64,000 nt of DNA from Eopsaltria australis (Eukaryota > Chordata > Aves > Passeriformes > Petroicidae). Position 1 is the first letter of the stretch. Each line of letters opens with the position of its first letter. The notes under the pieces were generated by a model that did not search any database, was not told where the DNA came from, and was given only the letters and a program-made list of their open reading frames with translations. Shown here piece after piece: positions 57,901 to 63,666 of the stretch. Position numbers and translations under genes: made by a program. The stretch is taken from NCBI GenBank assembly GCA_034509425.1, contig JAVTVJ010001682.1, forward strand, positions 124,001-188,000, given 5' to 3'.

Positions 57901-60900
57901 TGACCTGGCCAGGTCTGGAGCCAGGAATTAATTTCCAGTGGGACACCGTTGCCTGAAATGAAGCAGCAGAGAAGTGGCACCACCTCATCCTCCTGGGGGC
58001 TGCTTGGATGTCACTGAAGGGGGGAAAAAGAACCAAAAAGCACTGCACAGGAAATCTCTGCATAGAGAGACCTGTTCATCAAAGAAACAGTCACACGAAC
58101 ACCTAACAGAGTCCCTAAACTGCTTGTTTCTTGATCAGAGATCATCTGCCTCTCCTGGTGAAGACTGACTATTATGATCAGGGGAATTAAAGGTTAAGGC
58201 TTTGTTTAGGGCAGGACTGACCACACAGTCAGAAAGGAGAGCATTTTATGGGACTGATACCACCTGGTTCCACTCATATCCCCATTCTCCCTTTGCAAGA
58301 GCAGTGTTCAGCTCCTGAATTTGTAACTAACCAGCAGCAAACTGTGTCCAAGAGACACCTGCCAAGGCCTTGCCTGGCTAAAAGGTGTTGGGGTCCTGCT
58401 GTAAAGGCCAACATCCTCTGGAGTGGCATAGCTGGGGTGAGGGGGGTTTTTGTACAATGCTCTTGGAGCTCTTGGCTGGTTTCTGCTGCCCCGGTTGAAG
58501 GTGGTTTCACAGGAATGAAGCCTGAGAGGAGCAGAAGTTCAGCAGCTGTCAGGGAGGAGATGGCAGAAGGAAAGCAGGATTGGAGTGACAGAGGAAGGAG
58601 GCACGGGGAATTATACTGCCAAAGGAAAGAATCCATGAGGAAAGGATGAAAGCATAAGGCAAAAAGATGAAAAAGGAGTGGAAGGGGAGGAAAATAGCGA
58701 AGGGAGAAAGGAAAAAACCAATTTTGAGACAGTTTTTCATCTTTTGGCACATATTAACTCAGGTAGTTTGGCAGGCAGCCCTTGGCTCTGTTATTTGGGA
58801 TTGGGATTGATGGCAGCTGGTGGCTACTGATGCAATGAGTCACATTTGCTGCCTCCCCTTCCTTTTATGGCCGTTAATGATTCACATTTGCTGTGGGCTG
58901 CTGAGTTCCACCACACCACGTTCCATCTGCATTGAGCCTCAGAAGTCGCTGTCAAGCTTTGCTCCTCACATAACTTTGCTCTGGCAAGAGGAGCTGAAAC
59001 TCTACTCTGGGAGCAGACACCCTTGGGGTTTTCAGGAAAAGAAACATTCACTGACTCCTTCCCTCACATCTCCAGCAGCTCCTCTTGGAGACAGGAAGAT
59101 TTACCCATGCAGAGTAGAGGTACTGCAGCTAGGCAGACCTGCCTCTTCTCAGTAATCAGAGTTTTAGTGACCCAAGCAGATATTCTTGTTGATTTGGGAT
59201 ATGTGTGTGCAAAAAAAATTTTTTTAAGTGTTATCAACGGGAGAGGAACCAAAATCTCCCCACCAACGATCTTAGATTTTGACAGTTCTCATATCATGAA
59301 TATGACTAAAAGCCAGTTTAAAGCCATAAAGCAAAACAGAGATTTTAGGCAAAGAGCCACCCTGCCTGTCCCATCCTTAGTGATAAATGCAAGGTTTCCC
59401 TTGTTTTGGTGCTGTTGCTTTCAACTACCAGGCTGAGCCTTGGCAGGACAGATATCCTTACCACAAAGTCTGGAATAAAAAGAAATGATCACTGTCACAG
59501 CCTCAGAATCAATTGGGACACAGAGAAAAATCCTCCAATCTCATTAAATCAGTTGGTTAAAGCCAAGAGAAACCACTGGGGCAGTGCAGAGGAAACCCAT
59601 GTAGAAGTTGTACTGAGGATTTTTCTTCAGAGCTGGCAGCTTATGGAGATCTGAATATGCATTGTGAGGGATCAAAAAGCTGTGTTAGGACTGAGAAAAT
59701 GTGATAATGAAGGTCATGGTAGAAACAGAGAGCTCAGGTAGATCAGGGTCTTCAGGGAAAAGTCTTGAGCTTGTCTCAAAGTACTTAAGAGCCTTGGAGG
59801 CTCCTTCTCCTGAGCTTGCTCAAGGTTGGCAGTGGGCCTGGGATTCAACTTGGAAAACAGGAGTCTAAAAATCCAAGGTTCTAACCCGAGGTAAATTGCA
59901 GATGTGTCTGCAATGTTATATACTGGGGTGAGGGATTTGTGGAGGGCTCGAGCAGCCAGACTTGCTGGAAGAGGATCAGGAGGGACAAGGCAGGCTGGTG
60001 CCATTGCCATGATGTCCAAGGAACCTGTGAGCCCCAGAGGGTACCAAAGCAAAGGTGAGATCACAGGTGGTCCAGAGCTTCCAGAGCTTGTGCCACAATA
60101 CAGGTCAGGGATGAAGGTTAAAGGCAGGAATAAAAGAGGGACAAGAGGGAGCTGAGCAGGATTGCAGAAGCAGCTGCAGGCTGAGACCACCAGTAACAGC
60201 AGAGAGGAATGAGAGCAGAGAGGAATGGCCAGAACTGCTCCATGCTCTTTGGAGTGGACAAATTGATCAAGAACAAGTAGTTCTTGTTGCCCTGTTTGGT
60301 CACTCAGAGCGTGGTCAGGCTCACAAGGCCTCAATCCTGCCCTGAGTGCTGGGGGCTGCACGGGGACAGCTCCCACAGCCTGGCAGCACTGACACACTGA
60401 GTGTGAGCAGCTCCCAGACCTGGGGAGACAGACTGGCTCATCTCATTTGATGATTCATAAAGATGTTACTGATGATGCCATAAGCTTTCCCACTCTGGGC
60501 TGGCCTTGGATTGCAATCATGATGAGCTGGATGCAGCAAACAAACCATAAAACACAGGGTCACTGCTGGGGATACAGCTGTGTGCTCCAACGTGGAGGCA
60601 GCTGCTGTGAGAGCTGCCTTGCACTGATACCACAGCTTCTGGGACAATAACATTCTGCTTTTCTTGCCCTTTCTTTGATCTAGGGGACATCATTCTGCTG
60701 GTGTCACCTGTGGTACCTCCATGTGCCTATGGGGCTGTGCTTTCCACCTGTGCCCGCCGGGGCTTTGTGCTGCAAGGACTGCGCCAGCTCCAGCTCTCAG
60801 CACAGCAAGGCCGTGTGCTGGGCATGACACCAGGGCAGGTACTGTGCCCTTTGTGCCCCGGGTTACCCTTGCTCTGCAGCCAATCGTGCCAGCACTCCTC

Positions 60901-62231
60901 CAGTAAGCACTCTGAGGACTCCCATTCTCTCTTTTCCAGCTCTCCATGTTCTGTGAGTGGTGCTCTGGCTGCTTTCAGTGCTGGTTTTTTCTCTAGCAGG
61001 AAAATTCCCACAAAGCCTTGGCCTCTCATGGAGACAGGGCTGTAAATTCATCATCCTACTCCTACTAAAATAACTGTGAATTTTGCCATTGATGTCAGGA
61101 TAAGCAAGAGCAGGCAGTAGCCCCATGAACCAGAATACTGATCTGAAAAGGTGTTCAGGAGAAGAGTTTTCACTATCAGACTGATATTTGGTGATGGACT
61201 TCACAGTCCATCTGAGCCTTTCAGCATGAAGTCCCCTACTTCAGTGCATTCCAGATGGGTTTCAAAAAGAGCTTTCAAAAATAGCTTTCTTTTTTTTTTC
61301 TTTGAAGCTCTGCCTAACATGGTGATAGGTTTGAGGTAAAGTGCACTTGGCATTTTGACAAGTCAGCCTAAGGAAACAGCAATAATCACAAATGCAAGGT
61401 TGTAGTCAAACTTAGCATATGCAAGAAGTCCACTGCTGCACTTTTTACATTATAAATGCCACAGGAATCATATGACATCTTCTCTCACAAAGGAGTGGAC
61501 CCTTCACTTCAAATCATCATGCTGAGGGTTCTTTGCTATGTCAGTCAGGAAATGCATAATTTTGCAATTTAAACTCTACAAATCCCCTCTTTTCTGCTTG
61601 ATCTGTGATCAAGCCTGAGGAATAACAATGTCCCTGCCCATAATTTTTTGTAGAACTAATATAACCTATTTATGGAATACTACAGCCCAGACATCCAGGT
61701 ATTTGGAGCATACTGCTAAAGAGTTAACAGCAGCAGCCATTGCTCCTGTTTGGAGCTAAACTTTCTGAAAATCATCCCTTCATTTGGGACTCCAGATAAT
61801 CTTTGAGTGACTTAGGATGGTACCACCTATCAGCTGAGTTACAACTGCTGTGGTTTCAGCCCAGCCCAGCTGCAGGGCAGAATGATTTTGTGTTAAGCCT
61901 CTTCCCTGAGTTTAAATTAAGTTTCTCTGTCTCAGGAAAAGATGACGCAGAGCACCCAGATATTGGAGTTCCTATGGCTCAGTGGTGAGCTGTAGCTTGT
62001 TATGCCATTGTAGTTTATCTATTTGCTTGAGCCCTATAGTAATTACATCTGGATTTAGCAGTCTAATCTGCCCCTCATTATTTCAGATTGCTGTCTTTTG
62101 CCCTGGCAAGAGTCCGAGCTCACCTGCTGATGCTGCAGGAGGAGCAGTCCCTGCTGGAGCCCGCAGGCACTGCCTGGTGCTGCTGCTGAGGAAGGAGAAC
62201 GCCAGGCATCACATCCCTGCCTTGCTGACAG
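9825..62231 (+). CDS. DNAAF8: DNAAF8 (C16orf71 / Daap1), dynein axonemal assembly factor 8, long form; 18 coding exons, 3' end open
   Basis: Splicing 18 exons by phase gives one frame of 3115 nt (about 1038 residues) from ATG 9825. Recognisable family segments in order are DQLPSLDSDSS (residues ~39-49), ELFIFQRDLPNLIPDLSEEL (~55-76), a YIDLRDAEP segment (~347), a Ser/Glu tract (~365-380) and GKSLLLQQLRAARKEAL (~392-410). In the family this is a largely disordered cytoplasmic protein of dynein axonemal particles in multiciliated cells, needed for outer-arm dynein assembly or stability. The first ~557 residues are comparable in length to the whole human protein (about 520 residues from memory). 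The last ~480 residues carry two segments resembling NDK folds. All introns are GT-AG except one GC-AG (after 14184). The true C terminus is not certain: either one more exon at 63667-63821 or exons beyond the window. Confidence 0.85.
10210..10748 (+). repeat. CR1 LINE, 5'-truncated, forward
   Basis: About 540 bp from GCTCAGCTCAGGTGAGACCC to the 3' terminus CCAAACCATCCTGGTATTCT plus ATGATATGATGG. It contains the full 3' block series (TTCCCTGTGAGGGTGGGGAG, GGTGTCCCTGCCCATGGCAG). It is the longest forward CR1 in the window. Confidence 0.92.
11222..11250. repeat. TATT/ATT simple repeat
   Basis: TATTTATTTATTAATTATTT followed by ATTATTATT. A second TTATTTATTA patch is near 11385. Confidence 0.7.
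12297..12575 (-). repeat. CR1 LINE fragment (reverse)
   Basis: AGAATCCCAGAATGGATTTG through CCACAGCTTCTCTGGGCACC to CTCTGGCAGTGGGAAGCC is the standard reverse CR1 3' block series. Confidence 0.9.
12921..13034 (+). CDS. DNAAF8: DNAAF8 coding exon 2 (FIFQRD motif)
   Basis: A 114-nt exon after a long T-rich tract and CAG, ending CAG/GTTGGG, phase 0 to 0. It encodes ADCESDEELFIFQRDLPNLI and then PDLSEELMMFSLEDSQEQ. The ELFIFQR...LIPDLSEEL segment is the strongest single identifier of the family that I recognise. Confidence 0.92.
13035..13698 (+). other. DNAAF8 intron between coding exons 2 and 3
   Basis: 664 bp. The only recognised repeat is a roughly 30-bp CR1 3' end (13439-13468, AGAATCACAGAATGGTTTGG). 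No exon is seen. Confidence 0.75.
13699..14184 (+). CDS. DNAAF8: DNAAF8 coding exon 3 (large, disordered, GC donor)
   Basis: The acceptor CTACCTGCAG precedes QIQETERLRWEIWNRDLESF. The exon continues for 162 codons of charged, low-order sequence (Glu/Lys/Ser rich; KKERKKLIETKILSKIIVQP near residues 201-220) and ends HLSLQ. The only phase-compatible end is CTGCAG/GCAAGT, a GC-AG donor in its preferred context. Reading through it meets TGA after 29 codons. It starts and ends in phase 0. Confidence 0.85.
14185..16087 (+). other. DNAAF8 GC-AG intron between coding exons 3 and 4
   Basis: 1.9 kb that begins with GCAAGT. It contains the uncertain microexon at 14956-15001; no repeat is recognised in the rest. 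Confidence 0.65.
14956..15001 (+). CDS. Possible DNAAF8 microexon (uncertain, phase problem)
   Basis: After TTTGCCTTTCAG, the stretch NLFDISDFNELLVLL is open and looks protein-like, with a good donor TTGG/GTGAGT at 15002. Using that donor leaves phase 1 and the next exon then reads a stop at its third codon (GGA TAT TGA). A weaker donor TTTTG/GTGCTT at 14992 would keep phase 0 and add 12 residues. A further acceptor lies at 14933-14934. It may be alternative or not an exon; I did not count it in the protein. Confidence 0.3.
16088..16184 (+). CDS. DNAAF8: DNAAF8 coding exon 4
   Basis: The acceptor TTTTCTTTCAG leads to DIEKLDLDKNPEELEQQRDK and then THAEVAFFPADY, with donor TATG/GTAATG, phase 0 to 1. 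The leucine/acid pattern before EELEQQ resembles the helical LWELDRVLQSLEGQ-type segment of the human protein (from memory). It joins exon 3 in frame without the microexon. Confidence 0.85.
16523..16661 (+). CDS. DNAAF8: DNAAF8 coding exon 5
   Basis: The acceptor GCTCTTCCACAG leads to ATFRRKSEEELMKRLGELCA and ends with FQGQQDN at donor AATAA/GTAGGT, phase 1 to 2. The ELMKRLGELCARQS stretch is a predicted helix with a counterpart (LMEQLTLLC-like) in the human protein as I remember it. Confidence 0.85.
16662..17571 (+). other. DNAAF8 intron between coding exons 5 and 6
   Basis: 910 bp without a recognised repeat. Open frames of 100-190 codons on the minus strand overlap the intron and exon 6 and look like chance. 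Confidence 0.7.
17572..17679 (+). CDS. DNAAF8: DNAAF8 coding exon 6 (YIDLR motif)
   Basis: The acceptor CCCCCACCAAG leads to SLRMRFQGLPKPATVYIDLR and DAEPQKPVTVPEEKQ, with donor CAAAG/GTAAAT, phase 2 to 2. The TVYIDLRDAEP segment corresponds to the conserved TIFIDLR-type segment of C16orf71. Confidence 0.9.
18067..18138 (+). CDS. DNAAF8: DNAAF8 coding exon 7 (Ser/Glu tract)
   Basis: A 72-nt exon, acceptor TTGTTTCACAG and donor GAAT/GTAAGA, phase 2 to 2. It encodes ASDSSSSSEEEETVMIKDEA and ERR. The DSSSSSEEEE tract is a dense run of likely CK2 acceptor sites and is also present in mammalian C16orf71. The codons form a short (TCC)n/(GAA)n run, so length may vary between individuals. Confidence 0.88.
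18139..19722 (+). other. DNAAF8 intron between coding exons 7 and 8
   Basis: 1.6 kb, no CR1 3' block and no exon recognised. Confidence 0.7.
19723..20070 (+). CDS. DNAAF8: DNAAF8 coding exon 8
   Basis: The acceptor TTCCTTTGCAG leads to MRNCSGKSLLLQQLRAARKE, then 116 codons of polar sequence ending ITAKLP. Two donors are possible: CCAAG/GTATCC at 20071 and AAAA/GTAATC at 20087. Only the first gives phase 2, which the next exon needs, so it was chosen. GKSLLLQQLRA is a conserved family segment and a likely helix; it is not a P-loop (no upstream GxxxxG pattern). Confidence 0.88.
20071..22062 (+). other. DNAAF8 intron between coding exons 8 and 9
   Basis: 2.0 kb. It holds the first copy (21440-21610) of a 171-bp duplicate whose partner is at 23454-23624. 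The rest is unique. Confidence 0.7.
21440..21610 (+). repeat. 171-bp duplicate, copy 1 (CR1-containing)
   Basis: Aligns without gaps to 23454-23624 with five differences by eye, all transitions (about 97% identity). Its right half is CR1-like (ACAAGGGACAGGG...TTAAGGTGGGATATTG), but the CR1 3' end that should follow is missing here. Confidence 0.85.
22063..22222 (+). CDS. DNAAF8: DNAAF8 coding exon 9 (charged coiled-coil)
   Basis: The acceptor TGTATTTTTCAG leads to REGSERELSQKEEEMKERQR and RCRLQEQLEQQQPQRSVCGKQPMAENTPLLFHM, with donor CATG/GTCAGT, phase 2 to 0. About 30 residues of uninterrupted charged helix suggest a short coiled coil. The exon ends at about residue 557, comparable to the length of the human protein. 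The next intron is the 13.1-kb one. Confidence 0.88.
22700..22785 (+). repeat. CR1 3' end (forward)
   Basis: CTGTCCCTGCCCTTGGCAGA, then GATGAGCTTTAAGATC and CATTCCATGATTCTATGAC, a CR1 terminus including the ATTCTATGA tail. Confidence 0.85.
23454..23624 (+). repeat. 171-bp duplicate, copy 2
   Basis: Gap-free partner of 21440-21610. Here the right half continues into an ordinary forward CR1 3' end, which suggests this is the parental copy. Confidence 0.85.
23575..23816 (+). repeat. CR1 LINE 3' end (forward)
   Basis: TTCTTCCCTGTGAGGGTGGG through GAAGGTGTCCCTGCCCATGG to CCAAACCATTCCATGATCC. Confidence 0.92.
25288..25555 (-). repeat. CR1 LINE 3' part (reverse)
   Basis: ATCACAGGATCCCAGACTGG through GGGACCTTAAATCCCATCCT to CTCTGGCAGTGGGAAGCC, a clean reverse CR1. 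Confidence 0.92.
27720..27733. repeat. Poly-T run
   Basis: About 14 T residues in the 13.1-kb intron. It could be the reverse of a poly-A tail, but no flanking element is recognised. Confidence 0.5.
29882..29965 (-). repeat. CR1 3' end (reverse)
   Basis: AAATGGTTTGGGTTGGAAGG, GACCTTAAAGAACATCTCAC and TTTGCCATGGGCAGGGAA, after which homology fades. Confidence 0.85.
32757..32774. repeat. (AAT)n microsatellite
   Basis: Six ATA/AAT units in a row. Confidence 0.8.
32838..33090 (-). repeat. CR1 LINE 3' part (reverse)
   Basis: GGAATCACAGAATGGGTTGG to CCAATATCCCATCTATCCC, the full block series with a short CCCAGTGT insertion-like difference near 32942. Confidence 0.92.
34530..34652 (+). repeat. 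CR1 3' end (forward)
   Basis: GGTTGGATGGGGCTTGGAGC through AGTTTTAAGGCCCCTTCCAA to TTCCATGATTCTGTGATTG. Confidence 0.9.
35356..35547 (+). CDS. DNAAF8: DNAAF8 coding exon 10 (start of long C-terminal half)
   Basis: The acceptor TTTTTTTTGACAG leads to EASFLPAIATLPGSHRVKKE and then VLLMTIWLASCGQV...KVLGAANIYQALVTWLLSL, with donor CCCTG/GTGAGT. It is 64 codons, phase 0 to 0. The composition changes here from disordered and charged to hydrophobic and helical, as in a folded domain. It follows exon 9 in phase across 13.1 kb. Confidence 0.8.
35548..37947 (+). other. DNAAF8 intron between coding exons 10 and 11
   Basis: 2.4 kb. It has a 16-C run (35630-35645) about 80 bp past the donor. No transposon and no further exon are recognised. 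Confidence 0.7.
35630..35645. repeat. Poly-C run (C16)
   Basis: Sixteen consecutive C residues. Such runs are length-variable and prone to sequencing error; the exact count should be treated with caution. Confidence 0.8.
37948..38103 (+). CDS. DNAAF8: DNAAF8 coding exon 11
   Basis: The acceptor GATTTCCAG leads to VPPVKRKDGPKAPFEVVGLQ and QAWREEGLALYACLVAPEEPPAPSCPEMHEPG, with donor CAGGA/GTGAGT, 52 codons, phase 0 to 0. The FEVVGLQQAWREEGLALYACLV stretch reads as an alternating strand and helix. I cannot name a domain for this exon alone. Confidence 0.78.
39722..39935 (-). repeat. CR1 LINE fragment (reverse)
   Basis: GGAATCATGGCATGGTTTGG to AGGGCCTCCCCACCCTCACC, reverse block series, truncated after the leading CACCATGAAAA. 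Confidence 0.9.
41185..41700 (-). repeat. CR1 LINE, young subfamily copy (reverse)
   Basis: Starts AATCACAGAATGATGGAATA and runs through CCTGCACAGACCCCCCAACA to AACAGCTTTAGATCCTTCTG. It is nearly identical over 430 bp to 6530-6955. Confidence 0.9.
41938..42090 (-). repeat. CR1 LINE 3' fragment (reverse)
   Basis: AATCACAGAATGGTTTGGGT, TTGGAAGGGATCTTAAAGGT and CCATGGGCAGGGACAGCTTC; an AGACCAGATTGCTCAG-type subfamily. Confidence 0.9.
42436..42630 (+). CDS. DNAAF8: DNAAF8 coding exon 12
   Basis: The acceptor TGTCTCTTTGCAG leads to TAEYLQGTSRFYQKICAFLT and STWLPDLIWWRDELANHFQN, and ends ITAVNPDPQ at donor CTCAG/GTACTG. It is 65 codons, phase 0 to 0. The segment is Trp- and Leu-rich and helical and resembles a folded module; no named family is recognised. 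Confidence 0.82.
43797..43952 (-). repeat. CR1 LINE 3' fragment (reverse)
   Basis: GGAATCACAGCATGATTTGG to GGATCCAGGGACAGCCACA. Confidence 0.9.
48143..48158. repeat. (CCCT)n microsatellite
   Basis: Four CCCT units in a row. Confidence 0.75.
50874..50990 (+). CDS. DNAAF8: DNAAF8 coding exon 13
   Basis: The acceptor TGTGCATTTCAG leads to AVEKAFAAPKGFYWQTVESD and DKHFPDSSAMEACRDTDTE, with donor CCGAG/GTAAAG. It is 39 codons, phase 0 to 0. It forms a polar lead-in to the first NDK-like segment. Confidence 0.78.
50991..53277 (+). other. DNAAF8 intron between coding exons 13 and 14
   Basis: 2.3 kb, with a ~450-bp reverse CR1 at 51557-52010. Open frames of 176 and 192 codons on the minus strand fall in that CR1 and are not genes of this locus. 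Confidence 0.75.
51557..52010 (-). repeat. CR1 LINE, ~450 bp (reverse)
   Basis: Starts GGTCACAGAGCCACGGACTG, includes the CCACAGCTTCTCTGGGCACC and CCATTCCTTGTCCCAGGTCC blocks and runs to about GAGCTCCTCTGGACTTGCTC. It reaches further 5' than most copies here. Confidence 0.9.
53278..53422 (+). CDS. DNAAF8: DNAAF8 coding exon 14 (NDK-like segment 1, N-terminal half)
   Basis: The acceptor CTGGCTGCCCAG leads to VAMVLLFQALFRSPLETHHT and LQLLLSSGLDVCGLRLLYPGQHLLLSS, with donor CTCAG/GTGAGC, phase 0 to 1. The pattern strand (VAMVLLF), helix (THHTLQLLLSSG), strand (LDVCGLRLLY) matches the beta1-alphaA-beta2 start of NDK folds, including the small 'SG.x.V.GL' turn. The KPD segment that carries the catalytic lysine in true NDKs is replaced by FQALF. 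Confidence 0.82.
55200..55290 (-). repeat. Diverged CR1 fragment (reverse)
   Basis: GGAGTCACAGTTTGTGCTGG, GACCCTAAAGCCACC and CCCCTGCCACAGGCAGGGAC match the reverse CR1 3' pattern with many changes. Confidence 0.65.
55414..55516. repeat. Minisatellite, ~28-bp unit, about four copies
   Basis: Unit GGGAACCAGGGGATTGATTC plus CCAGGACA. Two full 28-bp copies are followed by shorter variants (CAGGTGATTCCCAGGACAGG). It lies about 110 bp upstream of coding exon 15. Confidence 0.85.
55625..55856 (+). CDS. DNAAF8: DNAAF8 coding exon 15 (NDK-like segment 1, C-terminal half)
   Basis: The acceptor TTGTTTCCACAG leads (phase 1, Glu) to KLPSSYTAEPGKVPPVLALG and VRGPRALGILQDITRGSPKA, and ends GGRAAGILPPAS at donor CCAG/GTGATG, phase 2. 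VPPVLALGVRGPRALGILQDI corresponds to the V-A-M-V-x-x-G-x-N-A-V-x-x-x-R-x-x-x-G strand-helix of NDKs. The NVxHGSDS motif with the catalytic histidine is absent. It joins exon 14 directly in frame; inserting the exon-like islands at 53680 and 54708 breaks it. Confidence 0.83.
55857..57684 (+). other. DNAAF8 intron between coding exons 15 and 16
   Basis: 1.8 kb, with a CR1 fragment at 56017-56272. The rest is without recognised features. Confidence 0.75.
56017..56272 (-). repeat. CR1 LINE fragment, same subfamily as 6490 and 41185 (reverse)
   Basis: ATCACAGAATCAGGGAATAT, GGGACCCACAGGGATCATCC and GGGGAAGAACCTTTCCCTGA. It has internal deletions relative to the other two copies (the CTGGCAGCGCTGTCC block is shortened). 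Confidence 0.88.
57685..57791 (+). CDS. DNAAF8: DNAAF8 coding exon 16 (linker)
   Basis: The acceptor ATTTTTCTGCAG leads to SQNPSSTGPGADEEKVDLQG and LMVPRPPAMLVSTTK, with donor AAAG/GTCAGT, phase 2 to 1. It is a low-complexity Ser/Pro/Gly linker followed by a short hydrophobic lead-in to the second NDK-like segment. Confidence 0.82.
57792..60683 (+). other. DNAAF8 intron between coding exons 16 and 17
   Basis: 2.9 kb. No CR1 block is recognised. A 227-codon open frame on the minus strand (60397-59714) is noted separately. Confidence 0.65.
60684..60838 (+). CDS. DNAAF8: DNAAF8 coding exon 17 (NDK-like segment 2, N-terminal half)
   Basis: The acceptor CTTTGATCTAG leads to GDIILLVSPVVPPCAYGAVL and STCARRGFVLQGLRQLQLSAQQGRVLGMTPGQ, with donor GGCAG/GTACTG, phase 1 to 0. 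IILLVSP corresponds to the NDK beta1 strand and the K-P of KPD (Lys replaced by Ser). YGAVLSTCARRGFVLQGLRQLQLS corresponds closely to the GEI-helix, GF-strand and LS of NDKs. This is the clearest NDK-like piece in the gene. Confidence 0.84.
60839..62086 (+). other. DNAAF8 intron between coding exons 17 and 18
   Basis: 1.2 kb. It contains a 49-bp exon-like island (61936-61984) with strong splice signals and a T-rich run near 61290. Confidence 0.65.
62087..62231 (+). CDS. DNAAF8: DNAAF8 coding exon 18 (NDK-like segment 2, C-terminal half; last secure exon)
   Basis: The acceptor CTCATTATTTCAG leads to IAVFCPGKSPSSPADAAGGA and VPAGARRHCLVLLLRKENARHHIPALLT, with donor GACAG/GTAATG, phase 0 to 1. 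HCLVLLLRKENARHHIPALLT fits the NDK strand-helix VVxMVLxGxNAVxxxRxLxG, with Glu-Asn-Ala retained. No downstream exon carrying a catalytic histidine motif is seen. Confidence 0.8.
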
Positions 62232-62467
62232 GTAATGCTGGCCCTGCCCAGCAGCCTGGGAAGGAGGGTTTGCATTTCAGTGTGTGTGAGTTCCACATTA
62301 GCAATCCAACCACAGCTGTACAGTGCAGGGAATATTTATTGGGAATATCAAGGCCTGCTGATGTTGCTGTAGGAATCTCCAGACCAATGTGTGAATCAGT
62401 CACTACTACACATCCAACAGAGCTGCCTGACCTTTGCCAGTTGTTTGATCTTTAGCTCTGGAGTCCT

Positions 62468-62680
62468 CTTGAACTTAGAATCACCGAGTAGTTCCTTGTG
62501 GAAGGGGCCTCAGAAGGCCTCTCATCCAATGTCCTGCTCAGCAGAGCATCAGCAATGAATTCCCTCAGGATGCTCAGGGCTTTTTTTCTGTCAGGTCTAG
62601 CAAATCTGCAAGGACAGAGATTCTCCTGCCTCCCTGGGCCTTTGTTCCATCATTATGGGAAATGTTTTTCCTTTATGTGA
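62468..62680 (-). repeat. Old CR1 fragment (reverse)
   Basis: TTAGAATCACCGAGTAGTTC, GAAGGGGCCTCAGAAGGCCT and CTGCCTCCCTGGGCCTTTGT follow the older CR1 layout with heavy divergence. Confidence 0.6.
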
Positions 62681-62794
62681 AGCTGTAACCTCCTGTTTGG
62701 ATTTGTGAGCCTTGTCCCTGGGCACTTCCAAGCTGGGCCTGACTTTGGCATCTCACACCCAGCACAGGGAGGTGTTGCTGGGGCTGTCCTGTTC

Positions 62795-62866
62795 AGGGCC
62801 ACCAGTTGGATTTCAATGATCCTTGTGGGTCCCTCCCAGCTCAGGACTTGCTGGGATTTTATGGCC
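62795..62866 (+). repeat. CR1 3' end (forward, young-subfamily type)
   Basis: TGATCCTTGTGGGTCCCTCC and CAGCTCAGGACTTGCTGGGA are the forward version of the GAATATCCTGAGCTGG...GGGATCATCC end seen at 6510 and 41205. Confidence 0.7.
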
Positions 62867-63666
62867 TCATTTGTCTCCTCTCAGAAACTCTTTTTGCCCA
62901 GAGAGGTAGGGTAGCCAAAATACAGCTGTGCCACTGAGCCTGAGAGCAGCATCTGACCCTATCAACCTCAGCTTCCAGTCCTGCATCCTTGTGGCTTCCC
63001 AGCACCCCAAAGGTAACTCATTTTTTATGTAGGGACTGCCAAAAACCAGCCAAGTTGCTGCCTTAAATCTTACTTGAGTTACTGTTTTCTTAAGGATCAG
63101 TTGACATCAACCTCAAGTGGGGAAGATCAGAGGCAACAGCAGTGATCAGGAGGGAACAGAAATCCTGCCCTGCTTGGCTCTTCCCAAGAGGTGGTCACTG
63201 TGGGTGACCCTTCCATTAGCACCATCCCAAACAGCCCATGATGGAGACATTCATCCACAGCCCAGTTGCTTCCTTTAATTTATCCACAATAGGAAAGAAC
63301 ATTTAGAGGCTTTGGGGTGGGGGTGTGGGGGGGGAAACAATGACAATTCAAATAGTCCTGGGCTTTTTCTCCTGAGACTATCACAGAATGTTCTGAAAAC
63401 ATGTGCAGACACAGAGGATTAATCATGGCACAGTAATTACAGCCCCGTGTCACCTGCTGCCTCTGCACCTAAGGAAAGTTGCTCGTTAAAAAGTGCAGTT
63501 TCTGCCGCTTTCCCTCAGTGCCACAGATGATGTTCTGTGTTCATGCTTTGCACGGGGAAATTTCCACTAGAAATATAGATGGGGCTGGAACAAAGGGTAG
63601 TCTGGAAAGGTAGGATATTTTCCCTCATGGTAGAGAACTCAGGGTTTTTCACTTTGTTTGTGACAG

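Noticed and set aside
62585..62680. TTTTTCTGTCAG followed by an open frame in the phase left by exon 18
   Set aside because: The sequence is an old CR1 fragment and the frame ends at TGA with no donor; not an exon.
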